From Ruegeria aquimaris (lineage in GTDB: Bacteria; Pseudomonadota; Alphaproteobacteria; Rhodobacterales; Rhodobacteraceae), in contig NZ_JAOWLB010000019.1 in assembly GCF_025751555.1 (NCBI RefSeq), forward strand, positions 24,006-88,005: a DNA stretch of 64,000 nucleotides. Reading direction: 5' to 3'. The notes under the pieces were generated by a model, which saw nothing but the letters and a program-made list of their open reading frames with translations, made no database searches and had not been told where the DNA came from. Numbering within the stretch: position 1 is the stretch's first letter; the number at the start of each line of letters is the position of its first letter. A program made the translations under genes and the position numbers. This document shows positions 56,849 to 64,000 of this stretch, piece after piece.

Positions 56849-59350
56849 TCACACTCCCACCGGCACGACGCGCACGGCGCATTTCTTGAAGTCTGTCTGT
56901 TTGGACAGCGGATCGGTGGCGTCGAACGTCACCTTGTTGATCAACTGCCGCGCATCGAACCAGGGCACAAAGACCAGCCCCTTGGGCGGCTTGTTGCGGC
57001 CCCGGGTCTCGACCCGGCTGATGATGTGGCCGCGCCGGGATTCGACCTTGACGGCGGACCCGCGCCGCACACCCATCGCCTCAGCGTCGTCGGGATGCAT
57101 ATAGACCAGAGCGTCGGGCACCGCCTTGTGCAGTTCGGGCACGCGCTGTGTCATCGAACCCGAATGCCAGTGCTCCAGCACCCGGCCGGTGCTGAGCCAC
57201 AGCGGATAATCCGCATCGGGGCTTTCGGCGGGCGGTTCATAGGGCAGGGCGAAGATCACCGCCTTGCCATCGGGCTTGCCGTAGAAGTCGAAATCGCTGC
57301 CCGGTTTTGCATAGGGGTCCGACCCCTCCTTGAACCGCCACTTGGTTTCCTTGCCATCGACCACGGGCCAGCGCAGGCCGCGTACCTCGTGATAGGTGTC
57401 GAACGGGGCGAGGTCATGCGCATGGCCGCGCCCGAACTCGGCATATTCCTCGAACAGACCCTTCTGGATGTAGAACCCGAAATCCTCGCTTTCGTGGTTG
57501 CCGTATTCCTTGGCCTTTTCTGTCATTTCGAACTTGTCGACCTGGCCGTTGGCAAACAGCACGTCGAACAGGGTCTTGCCCTTGTAGTCCGGGTTCCCGT
57601 CCAGGATCTCGGCCGGCCACACCTCGTCGGTGGTGAAGCGTTTGGAGAATTCCACCAGCTGCCACATGTCCGACTTGGCCTCGCCCGGGGCATTGACCAG
57701 CTGGTACCAGAACTGGGTACGGCGTTCGGCGTTGCCATAGGCGCCTTCCTTTTCGACCCACATCGCGGTGGGCAGGATCAGGTCGGCGGCCTCGGCGGTG
57801 ACGGTGGGATAGGCGTCCGAGACTACGATGAAGTTGTCGGGATTGCGGTAGCCCGGCAGCCCTTCCTCCATCATGTTGGGGGCGGCCTGCATGTTGTTGT
57901 TGACCTGAACCCAGTAGCAGTTGATCTCACCATCCTTGAGCTTGCGGTTCTGCAAGACAGCATGGGCACCGACCCATTCCGGCACGGTGCCGGCGGGCAG
58001 TTTCCAGATCTTTTCCGCAAACGCCCGGTGCTCGGGCTTGGCGACCAGCAGGTCGGCGGGCAGGCGGTGGGCAAAGGTCCCGACCTCGCGCGCGGTGCCG
58101 CAGGCCGAGGGCTGGCCGGTCAGCGAGAAGGGCGAGTTGCCCGGCTGCGAGATCTTTCCGGTCAGCAGGTGGATGTTGTAAATCATGTTGTTGACCCAGA
58201 CACCGCGGGTGTGCTGGTTCACGCCCATGGTCCAGAGCGACATGACCTTGGTGTCAGGATCGGCGTAGAGCGCGGCGATCTTTTCTAGCGTCTCGGCGGG
58301 AACGCCCGACATCTCGGCGGCTTTTTCCAGGGTGTACTCGGAGACGAACTCCGCGAACTCGTCAAAGCTCATCGGTTCGGATTTGCCGGAGTTCGGGTTG
58401 GCGGCGGCCTGTTGCAGTGGATGGCTGTCGCGCAGGCCATAGCCGATATCGGTGGCGCCGCGGGCAAAGTTCACGTGCTTGGCCACAAAGTCCTGGTTCA
58501 CCGCGCCATTCTGGATGATGTAGTTGGCGATGTAGTTCAGGATCACCAGATCGGTGTGCGGGGTGAACACGGCGGGGATATCCGCCAGGTCAAAGCTGCG
58601 GTGCTGGAACGTGGACAGGACCGCGACCTTGACATGCGGGTGGCTGAACCGGCGGTCGGCGATGCGGGTCCACAGGATCGGGTGCATCTCGGCCATGTTC
58701 GAACCCCAGAGGACGAAGGCGTCCGCATGTTCGAAGTCGTCATAGCAGCCCATCGGCTCGTCGATGCCGAAGGTGCGGATGAAACCGACCACGGCCGAGG
58801 CCATGCAATGGCGCGCGTTGGGGTCGATGTTGTTCGAGCGGAAGCCCGCCTTCATCAGTTTCGAGGCCGCATAACCTTCCCAGACCGTCCACTGGCCCGA
58901 TCCGAACATGCCGATCCCTTGCGGTCCCTTGGCCTTGAGCGTGGCCTTCCACTTCTCGGCCATGATGTCGAAGGCTTCGTCCCATGAAACCGGTTCGAAG
59001 TCGCCGTTCTTGTCAAAGACGCCGTTCGACTTGCGCAGCAGCGGCTGGGTCAGGCGATCCTGTCCATACATGATCTTGGACAGAAAATAGCCTTTGACGC
59101 AGTTCAGGCCGCGGTTCACCTCGGCCTCGGCGTCGCCGTGAGTGGCGACCACGCGCCCGGCCTTGGTCGCGACCATGATCGAGCATCCGGTGCCGCAGAA
59201 CCGGCACGCGGCCTTGGACCATTTCAGGTCGGTCAACTGGGCATCGGTCACAAGGTTCTGGGCGGCTGCCGGTATCGGCAGGCCAGCGGCCGCAGCTGCG
59301 GCTGCAACCGCCTGGGCCTTGATGACATCTCTTCGGGTCAGGTTTGGCAT
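56849..59350 (-). CDS. napA: Periplasmic nitrate reductase catalytic subunit NapA, 833 aa
   Basis: Reduces nitrate to nitrite at a bis-MGD molybdenum centre. Tat signal T-R-R-D-V-I-K at 5-11. The 4Fe-4S cluster ligands are C-R-F-C-G-T-G-C near 50-57 plus Cys in R-G-L-N-C-V-K-G. The Mo-ligand Cys is in N-A-R-H-C-M-A-S-A near 182. Exported folded by TatABC encoded at 18670-20273. Confidence 0.98.
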   Translation of the reverse strand: MPNLTRRDVIKAQAVAAAAAAAGLPIPAAAQNLVTDAQLTDLKWSKAACRFCGTGCSIMVATKAGRVVATHGDAEAEVNRGLNCVKGYFLSKIMYGQDRLTQPLLRKSNGVFDKNGDFEPVSWDEAFDIMAEKWKATLKAKGPQGIGMFGSGQWTVWEGYAASKLMKAGFRSNNIDPNARHCMASAVVGFIRTFGIDEPMGCYDDFEHADAFVLWGSNMAEMHPILWTRIADRRFSHPHVKVAVLSTFQHRSFDLADIPAVFTPHTDLVILNYIANYIIQNGAVNQDFVAKHVNFARGATDIGYGLRDSHPLQQAAANPNSGKSEPMSFDEFAEFVSEYTLEKAAEMSGVPAETLEKIAALYADPDTKVMSLWTMGVNQHTRGVWVNNMIYNIHLLTGKISQPGNSPFSLTGQPSACGTAREVGTFAHRLPADLLVAKPEHRAFAEKIWKLPAGTVPEWVGAHAVLQNRKLKDGEINCYWVQVNNNMQAAPNMMEEGLPGYRNPDNFIVVSDAYPTVTAEAADLILPTAMWVEKEGAYGNAERRTQFWYQLVNAPGEAKSDMWQLVEFSKRFTTDEVWPAEILDGNPDYKGKTLFDVLFANGQVDKFEMTEKAKEYGNHESEDFGFYIQKGLFEEYAEFGRGHAHDLAPFDTYHEVRGLRWPVVDGKETKWRFKEGSDPYAKPGSDFDFYGKPDGKAVIFALPYEPPAESPDADYPLWLSTGRVLEHWHSGSMTQRVPELHKAVPDALVYMHPDDAEAMGVRRGSAVKVESRRGHIISRVETRGRNKPPKGLVFVPWFDARQLINKVTFDATDPLSKQTDFKKCAVRVVPVGV

Positions 59351-59371
59351 GGATACCTCCTCGGGGTCCGG

Positions 59372-59635
59372 CTATTGACCGATTGGGGACAGTCCGCTTT
59401 CGGACTGGTGATAGACAAGGGCGGCGCTGACGACGCCGTCGATAAGGCTGAGCCTGTTCAACTCGCCGACGATCTCGGCTTCGCTGGGCGTCTCAAGCGT
59501 GACGATGATCTTGCCCGACGGATCGGTCAGCGCCACTTCGGCGGCCGCGCAGGTTTCGATCTCGGCAACGACCGCAGCTATGCGCGACGGTTTGGCGGTC
59601 AGCAACAGGCTGGAAATATGGGTCACGTCAGACAT
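59372..59635 (-). CDS. napD: NapD chaperone, 87 aa
   Basis: Cytoplasmic protein that binds the NapA Tat signal and holds it until cofactor insertion. H-I-S-S-L-L-L-T-A-K-P opens the ferredoxin-like fold. Overlaps napF by eight bases and precedes napA by 21. Confidence 0.93.
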   Translation of the reverse strand: MSDVTHISSLLLTAKPSRIAAVVAEIETCAAAEVALTDPSGKIIVTLETPSEAEIVGELNRLSLIDGVVSAALVYHQSESGLSPIGQ

Positions 59636-60125
59636 TGGCGGTCTCGTTCGGGCTCAGGGTGATGGCGTCCACCGGGCAGGATGACAGGCAGGCGCCGCAG
59701 CCTGTGCATGCCTCTGTCTCTATGACGATGCGGCCCACGGGGCGTTGAGAAAAGTCAAGTCGCAGGGCCTGTTCCTCGCAGCTGTCCCGGCACAACTGGC
59801 AACTGATGCCCGAGGTCATCATGCAGCCGGGGTCGATGGCCGCGACAAGCATCCAGGGTCGCTGGCCGGTCTCGGCAAAGACGGATTCGGCGCAGGCTTC
59901 GGCACAGCGACCGCAGAAGGTGCATTCGCCCCGGCTGAAATCAATGACGGGCGTCCGCCCGGGACCAGGCACCAAAATCGCTTCGGGGCAGGCGGCGATA
60001 CAGTCTCCGCAACTGGTGCAGCCTTCCATGACCGAGGCTTCGGTGCTCCAGGGCGGACGAAAGACACTCCCACGACCGGTCAGGACAGAGCGGCGGCTGG
60101 ATGATGCGAAGCGAGCAGCAGACAT
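59628..60125 (-). CDS. napF: NapF ferredoxin-type protein, 165 aa
   Basis: Cytoplasmic iron-sulfur protein thought to help load the NapA cluster. Three cysteine-rich 4Fe-4S groups: C-T-S-C-G-D-C near 36, C-T-F-C-G-R-C near 68, and C-T-G-C-G-A-C near 141; a further C-Q-L-C-R-D-S-C lies near 113. ATG 60125 is four bases after the napE stop, which favours it over ATG 60149. Confidence 0.92.
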   Translation of the reverse strand: MSAARFASSSRRSVLTGRGSVFRPPWSTEASVMEGCTSCGDCIAACPEAILVPGPGRTPVIDFSRGECTFCGRCAEACAESVFAETGQRPWMLVAAIDPGCMMTSGISCQLCRDSCEEQALRLDFSQRPVGRIVIETEACTGCGACLSSCPVDAITLSPNETANV

Positions 60126-60129
60126 GGGT

Positions 60130-60303
60130 TCAGCCCGCGGGCGGCCCATAGATCAGCTGCGACATCCAGATGATGAACCCCCAACCTCCGACGATGGCGA
60201 CCGCAAGGGCGGGCGCCAGAAACACCGCAAGGGCGATAAAGGCGCGGCGCTCGTCGCGCTTTGCCGGGGCATCTGGGGTTGCGGGGCTGGAGTCTGGCCT
60301 CAT
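60130..60303 (-). CDS. napE: NapE small membrane protein, 57 aa
   Basis: Reading the minus strand from ATG 60303 gives 57 codons to TGA 60130. A charged N-terminus (A-K-R-D-E-R-R-A-F) is followed by one helix, F-I-A-L-A-V-F-L-A-P-A-L-A-V-A-I-V, then G-G-W-G-F-I-I-W-M-S-Q-L-I-Y-G-P-P. This is the NapE pattern. First gene of napEFDABC; role is not well defined. Confidence 0.92.
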   Translation of the reverse strand: MRPDSSPATPDAPAKRDERRAFIALAVFLAPALAVAIVGGWGFIIWMSQLIYGPPAG

Positions 60304-60386
60304 TTGTCCGGTCCTTTCTGGCGGTCGAACAGGTTTGGTCGCGGTGGCGTAGAGACGTTGAATAGAGAGAGATCGTAGCCGTGTAT

Positions 60387-60400
60387 TTGATTTATGTCAT
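60387..60400. promoter_or_regulatory. FNR-type box 1
   Basis: TTGA-TTTATG-TCAT fits the Rhodobacterales FnrL/DNR/NnrR dyad TTGA-N6-TCAA with one mismatch. It is 84 bases upstream of napE and lies in the divergent spacer. Oxygen or nitrogen-oxide control of nap is inferred. Confidence 0.6.
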
Positions 60401-60420
60401 GGAAAGTTTGATCGGCTGAT

Positions 60421-60434
60421 TTGATCCATGTCAT
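60421..60434. promoter_or_regulatory. FNR-type box 2
   Basis: TTGA-TCCATG-TCAT, same form as box 1 and 34 bases away centre to centre. It is 64 bases upstream of the YeeE start, so it could serve that gene, napE or both. Confidence 0.6.
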
Positions 60435-60497
60435 GCAAATATTTGAATAATTAATATATTGGAAAATAGGAATGTAATGAATTCTGAGGAGATTGAC

Positions 60498-61049
60498 ATG
60501 TCTTTAAACTGGAAGGTGGGGGGCCTGCTGCTGGGGTTGGTGTTCTTTGCCGCAGTCCTGCTGGTCAAGCCGATCGGGGTGTCGACCCAGTTTGTCATCG
60601 TCGATGGGATCATCGGCGATCTGGTCAATCCGGATCTGGTGACCCAGACCGATGACGGCTTTACTTCGACCAACGCATATCTTGCGAAATCGGGCGGTAA
60701 ATACGCAAAGTCGGTGGCCAACCCTCTCAACTATTCCTTCATCTTTGTGCTGGCGATGATGCTCGGCGGATTCCTGTCTGTGTTGGCGCGCGGCGGGATT
60801 GGTCAAAGCGAACGGAGCATGCCGGAATTGTGGCGTGCCAATTTCGGGGACAATGCAGTCAAGAGATATGCGGTCGCGTTTCTGGGCGGGTTCGTCGTGC
60901 TCTATGGCGCGCGGCTGGCAGGGGGCTGTACCTCGGGACATATGATGTCGGGAATGATGCAGACCGCGCTGAGCGGCTACATCTTTGCCGCCGGTGCCTT
61001 TGCTGCCGCGATACCCGTTTCCATCCTGATGTTTCGCAAGGAGGCCTGA
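60498..61049 (+). CDS. YeeE/YedE-family membrane protein, first half, 183 aa
   Basis: Sulfur-transport domain (DUF395). Four or so helices; the conserved Cys is in L-A-G-G-C-T-S-G-H-M-M-S-G near 150. ATG 60498 follows GAGGA by seven bases. It pairs with the next gene, three bases downstream. Members import thiosulfate or related sulfur species. Confidence 0.85.
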   Translation: MSLNWKVGGLLLGLVFFAAVLLVKPIGVSTQFVIVDGIIGDLVNPDLVTQTDDGFTSTNAYLAKSGGKYAKSVANPLNYSFIFVLAMMLGGFLSVLARGGIGQSERSMPELWRANFGDNAVKRYAVAFLGGFVVLYGARLAGGCTSGHMMSGMMQTALSGYIFAAGAFAAAIPVSILMFRKEA

Positions 61050-61052
61050 ACC

Positions 61053-61646
61053 ATGTCCTCGATTCTACTCGCCGTTGTCATTGGGGCCGCCTTTGGCGCC
61101 GTGCTGGACCGGGTCGGCGCCTCGAACCCGAACGCGATCAACCGCATGCTGAACCTGACCGATCTGCGCCTGGCCAAGTCGATCCTGCTGGCCATTGGCA
61201 CCGGATCGGTGCTGATGTTCGGCGGTCAGATGCTGGGTCTGGTGGAGGTCGGCCATATGTCGGTCAAGACGGCTTATGCCGGCGTGTTCCTGGGTGGGCT
61301 GATGCTGGGGGCCGGTTGGGCCGCGTCGGGCTATTGCCCAGGTACCGGTGTCGTGGCGCTGGCTTCGGGTCGCAAGGACGCCCTGTTCTTTGTCGCTGGC
61401 GGATTGCTGGGCGCGGCCGCTTACATGCTGAGCTATCCAGCGTGGAAGGCGTCGGGTCTGCTGGACAAGATCGCAGGCGGGGCGGTGACGCTGGGAACCG
61501 TGCCTGGCTCCAGGTACGAAGGTCTGACAGCGCTTCCGGGCGATATCCTGGGGCTGGTGCTGGGCCTCGGTTTCGTGGCGCTCGCCTTTGCCCTGCCAGA
61601 ACGGCTTGTGCGTCGTGAGGCGACACAGACCGCACCGGCTGAATGA
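61053..61646 (+). CDS. YeeE/YedE-family membrane protein, second half, 197 aa
   Basis: Complementary half of the sulfur-transport pair. Its Cys motif is G-Y-C-P-G-T-G-V-V-A-L-A-S-G near 90. About six helices. Probably forms one transporter with the preceding protein. Substrate not proven here. Confidence 0.85.
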   Translation: MSSILLAVVIGAAFGAVLDRVGASNPNAINRMLNLTDLRLAKSILLAIGTGSVLMFGGQMLGLVEVGHMSVKTAYAGVFLGGLMLGAGWAASGYCPGTGVVALASGRKDALFFVAGGLLGAAAYMLSYPAWKASGLLDKIAGGAVTLGTVPGSRYEGLTALPGDILGLVLGLGFVALAFALPERLVRREATQTAPAE

Positions 61647-61714
61647 ACAAACCCGCGCCGCGGGCGAGGTTAGGTATGACTTCGCGCTGATTGGTGATGG
61701 CAATGCCCTTTCCC

Positions 61715-61745
61715 GGCCCGGCGAGACCACTCTTGCCGGGCCTTT
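61715..61745 (+). terminator. Probable terminator after the YeeE pair
   Basis: GGCCCGGC (61715-61722) pairs with GCCGGGCC (61735-61742) across a 12-base loop, followed by TTTG. Located 69 bases after the second YeeE gene. Confidence 0.7.
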
Positions 61746-61825
61746 GTTGCGTCAGGCGGCAATGCCGACTTTCGCACCATTGAATTGGCCGCCTTCCTCA
61801 CCATACTTACAGGGGGGAGGCAGGC

Positions 61826-62794
61826 ATGGAACGATTTGACAACAGCCCGGAGACAGCTCTGAAATGGCACCGACAAGGGCTGGGTGCAGCCCTTGCCACC
61901 GTTGTCGAGACTTGGGGAAGCGCCCCGCGCCGGACCGGATCGCAATTGGTGATCGGGGGCGATGGCCGCATTCAGGGATCGGTTTCCGGCGGCTGTGTCG
62001 AAGGCGCGGTGATCGTCGAGGCGCTGGAAGCGCTGGACGAGGGCGAAGCGCGGCTGCTCGAGTTCGGGGTCAGTGACGAAGACGCGTTTGCCGTTGGTCT
62101 GGCCTGTGGCGGCACCATCAGGGTTCTGGTTGAACCGGTCGGCAAGGTCCTTTCGGAAGAGATGCTGGCAGAACTGGTTGCCGCCCGCAGCCGCCGCGAG
62201 GCGCTGGCCTATGAGGTGAACCTGACAACCGGCCACCGCGCGTTGAAGCGCGGCGCCTATCCCGACCGGATGCGGATGGACCGTTCGGGTTTCGAGGAAG
62301 ATGGCAAGACATTCGTGCTGGTCCACAACCCGCCGCTGCGGCTGATCGTTGTGGGGGCGGTGCATATCGCGCAGGCGCTGGTGCCGATGGCCCGGATCGC
62401 CGGATATGACCCGGTGATCATCGACCCGCGCGAAGCTTTTGCCAGCGAGAACAGGTTTCCGGGCGAGACCATCCTGCATGACTGGCCGGACGAGGCCGTG
62501 GCGCAACTGGGGCTTGATCCGCGCACGGCGCTGGTGCTGTTGACCCATGATCCCAAGCTGGACGATCCGGCGCTGGAAGCGGGTTTGGCGGCAGATGTAT
62601 TCTATATCGGCGCGCTTGGCTCGACACGCACGCATTCCAAACGTATGGACCGTATGCGGCAGGCCGGTTTTTCAGCGGCGCAGATCGCGCGCATTCATGG
62701 ACCCATCGGGTTGGATATCGGCGCCGCTGGCCCGGCAGAGATCGCGGTTGCGATCCTGGCCCAGATGACGGCCGTGTTGCGGGGCAGGGCATGA
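61826..62794 (+). CDS. xdhC: XdhC/CoxI-family protein, 322 aa
   Basis: Chaperone that binds molybdenum cofactor and aids its sulfuration for xanthine- or CO-dehydrogenase-type enzymes. S-V-S-G-G-C-V-E-G near 51-59 is the XdhC_CoxI motif. The C-terminal Rossmann part has L-I-V-V-G-A-V-H-I-A near 173 and Y-I-G-A-L-G-S near 260. Overlaps the next gene by four bases. Confidence 0.92.
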   Translation: MERFDNSPETALKWHRQGLGAALATVVETWGSAPRRTGSQLVIGGDGRIQGSVSGGCVEGAVIVEALEALDEGEARLLEFGVSDEDAFAVGLACGGTIRVLVEPVGKVLSEEMLAELVAARSRREALAYEVNLTTGHRALKRGAYPDRMRMDRSGFEEDGKTFVLVHNPPLRLIVVGAVHIAQALVPMARIAGYDPVIIDPREAFASENRFPGETILHDWPDEAVAQLGLDPRTALVLLTHDPKLDDPALEAGLAADVFYIGALGSTRTHSKRMDRMRQAGFSAAQIARIHGPIGLDIGAAGPAEIAVAILAQMTAVLRGRA

Positions 62795-63792
62795 AGTTTG
62801 GTCCCGTCGCCATAGCCGAAGCCGAAGGGGCGATCCTGGCGCATTCGGTAAAGGTGGGTGACAAAAAGCTGCGCAAGGGGCTCAGGCTGGAAGCGACCCA
62901 TCTCGCACAGTTGAGCGCGGCTGACATTTCGGATGTGATCGCCGCCCGTCTCGATCCTGGCGATTGCCACGAAGACGCGGCCGCGCGCCAGTTGGCGAGG
63001 GCCTTGGCGCCTTACCCTACGGCGGCGGGCCTCCGTGTCAGTGACGCCTTTACCGGGCGTGTCAACCTGCTGGCAGACGGGCCGGGCGTGGTAATGCTGG
63101 ACGTCGGCGCCATCGAACGGTTCAACATGGTGCATCCGATGATCACCGTGGCGACGGTGCCGCAGTATCAGCAGATGGGGCCGGGCGGCATGGTGGCGAC
63201 GGTCAAGGTCATCTCCTATGCGGTGCCGCAGGTGGATGTTGACCGGGCCGCAACCGCCGCTCATGCGGCGATCCGCCTTGCGGCGCCGGTATACCGGACC
63301 GCGAGCCTTGTCGTCACCGATATTCCGGGCGGACCCAGCAATGACAAGGGCATCGCCTCGATCCGGGGGCGGGTCGAGGCGCTGGGCATGGCTCTCGTCG
63401 AGGTGCTTACAGTCGCCCACCGCCAATCAGAGCTTGCCGCCGTGCTGCCGGACATTGGCGGAGACCTTGTGATGATCCTGACCGGGTCTGCGACCTCGGA
63501 CCCCGAGGATGTGGCGCCATCGGCGCTGCGACTTGCGGGCGGACATGTCGAACGGTTCGGTATGCCCGTCGATCCGGGCAACCTGCTGTTTCTGGGCACA
63601 CTCGGGGACCGGCCGGTCATCGGCCTGCCGGGCTGCGCCCGGTCACCGGCCCTGAACGGGGCCGATTGGGTGCTGTCCCGGGTGGCCTGCGGCATCGCTG
63701 TGACGGGGCGCGATATCGCCTGCATGGGGGTCGGCGGACTTCTCAAGGAGATCCCGACGCGGCCACAGCCGCGTGCCGGGCGGAATGGCTGA
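62791..63792 (+). CDS. Molybdopterin-binding (MoeA/MogA-like) protein, 333 aa
   Basis: The N-terminal half resembles the MoeA linker region, and the C-terminal part a MoCF_biosynth fold (T-G-S-A-T-S-D-P-E-D near 230). It ends L-K-E-I-P-T-R-P-Q-P-R at the point where longer relatives continue into a MobA-like nucleotidyltransferase. That second domain is missing here. Coupled to xdhC and upstream of coxS, it should serve a molybdenum hydroxylase. Confidence 0.85.
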   Translation: MKFGPVAIAEAEGAILAHSVKVGDKKLRKGLRLEATHLAQLSAADISDVIAARLDPGDCHEDAAARQLARALAPYPTAAGLRVSDAFTGRVNLLADGPGVVMLDVGAIERFNMVHPMITVATVPQYQQMGPGGMVATVKVISYAVPQVDVDRAATAAHAAIRLAAPVYRTASLVVTDIPGGPSNDKGIASIRGRVEALGMALVEVLTVAHRQSELAAVLPDIGGDLVMILTGSATSDPEDVAPSALRLAGGHVERFGMPVDPGNLLFLGTLGDRPVIGLPGCARSPALNGADWVLSRVACGIAVTGRDIACMGVGGLLKEIPTRPQPRAGRNG

Positions 63793-63908
63793 TTTCGAGC
63801 TGCAGGGTGTTCCTGCCCAAAGGCCGGTCATCACGATATTTTTGTTCTCAAACGGAATTTGCCGTGTTTTACTCGGCGCAAGGAAGACAATCAAAAAGGG
63901 AGGGTTTC

Positions 63909-64000
63909 ATGCCACAGGTCTCGATGACTGTGAACGGTCGTGCTGTAGTAGGTACGGTTGAGGGTCGTGAGTTGTTGAGTGGTTTTTTGCGGGATCATCT
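63909..64000 (+). CDS. CoxS-like [2Fe-2S] subunit of a molybdenum hydroxylase (5' end only)
   Basis: ATG 63909 follows GGGAGGG. The 30 complete codons read M-P-Q-V-S-M-T-V-N-G-R-A-V-V-G-T-V-E-G-R, then E-L-L-S-G-F-L-R-D-H. This fits the N-terminus of the small subunit of aerobic CO dehydrogenase or a related hydroxylase. The cluster-binding cysteines lie beyond the edge, so the enzyme type cannot be settled. Confidence 0.8.
   Translation, partial: MPQVSMTVNGRAVVGTVEGRELLSGFLRDH

Overview
The window reads as a chromosomal segment of an alphaproteobacterium of the Rhodobacterales, Roseobacter group and probably close to Ruegeria. This is inferred from high GC, dense coding, and the gene content: surE-pcm-nlpD, tatABC, Hint-domain proteins, a napEFDABC operon, and a start of a CO-dehydrogenase-like operon. 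It is not based on any database match. No rRNA, tRNA, CRISPR array, transposase or phage gene was seen.

Layout. 1-10 kb holds an XRE regulator, a fatty-acid desaturase with a small membrane partner, a DMT exporter, an RhlE-like RNA helicase, a glycosyltransferase, prfC, cytochrome c', a secreted protein gene broken by an in-frame amber codon, and a Hint protein. 10-21 kb holds an SDR, an AlkC-like repair protein, an ArsM-like arsenite methyltransferase, an orphan ABC ATPase followed by surE-pcm-nlpD, a WYL regulator with an ABM-like protein, tatABC, and a class III adenylate cyclase. 22-27 kb holds lrgAB, a DUF815 ATPase, an AT-rich 1 kb island flanked by a repeat of the ATPase 3' end, and a secreted caspase-like protein. 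27-39 kb is mostly housekeeping: purF, cvpA, radA, pqiA, mlaF-mlaE-alr, a 2OG-Fe(II) oxygenase, a TSUP permease, and an atypical TPR membrane protein. 39-43 kb holds dnaB, pyrE and pyrC.

43.5-50.4 kb is a one-strand run of six genes: glycosyltransferases with a DVDEF motif, an FkbM methyltransferase, a sulfotransferase, a large fusion, and a protein of unknown function. It probably makes or decorates a surface glycan. 50.7-55.6 kb holds a MoxR/VWA pair split by an opposite-strand trypsin-like protease, a methyltransferase and a small secreted protein. 55.7-60.3 kb is a complete periplasmic nitrate reductase operon, including a 57-residue napE. It is divergent from a YeeE/YedE pair, with two FNR-type boxes in between. 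The window ends with xdhC, a molybdopterin-binding protein gene, and the first 92 bases of a CoxS-like [2Fe-2S] subunit gene.

The non-coding DNA carries several repeat families. One is a hairpin-rich intergenic repeat in at least five places. Another is a pair of double-hairpin elements that begin at stop codons inside probable operons. A 32-bp-period tandem motif occurs twice, 32 kb apart. There is also a REP-like inverted doublet. The most notable single locus is the AT-rich insert at the 3' end of the DUF815 gene.
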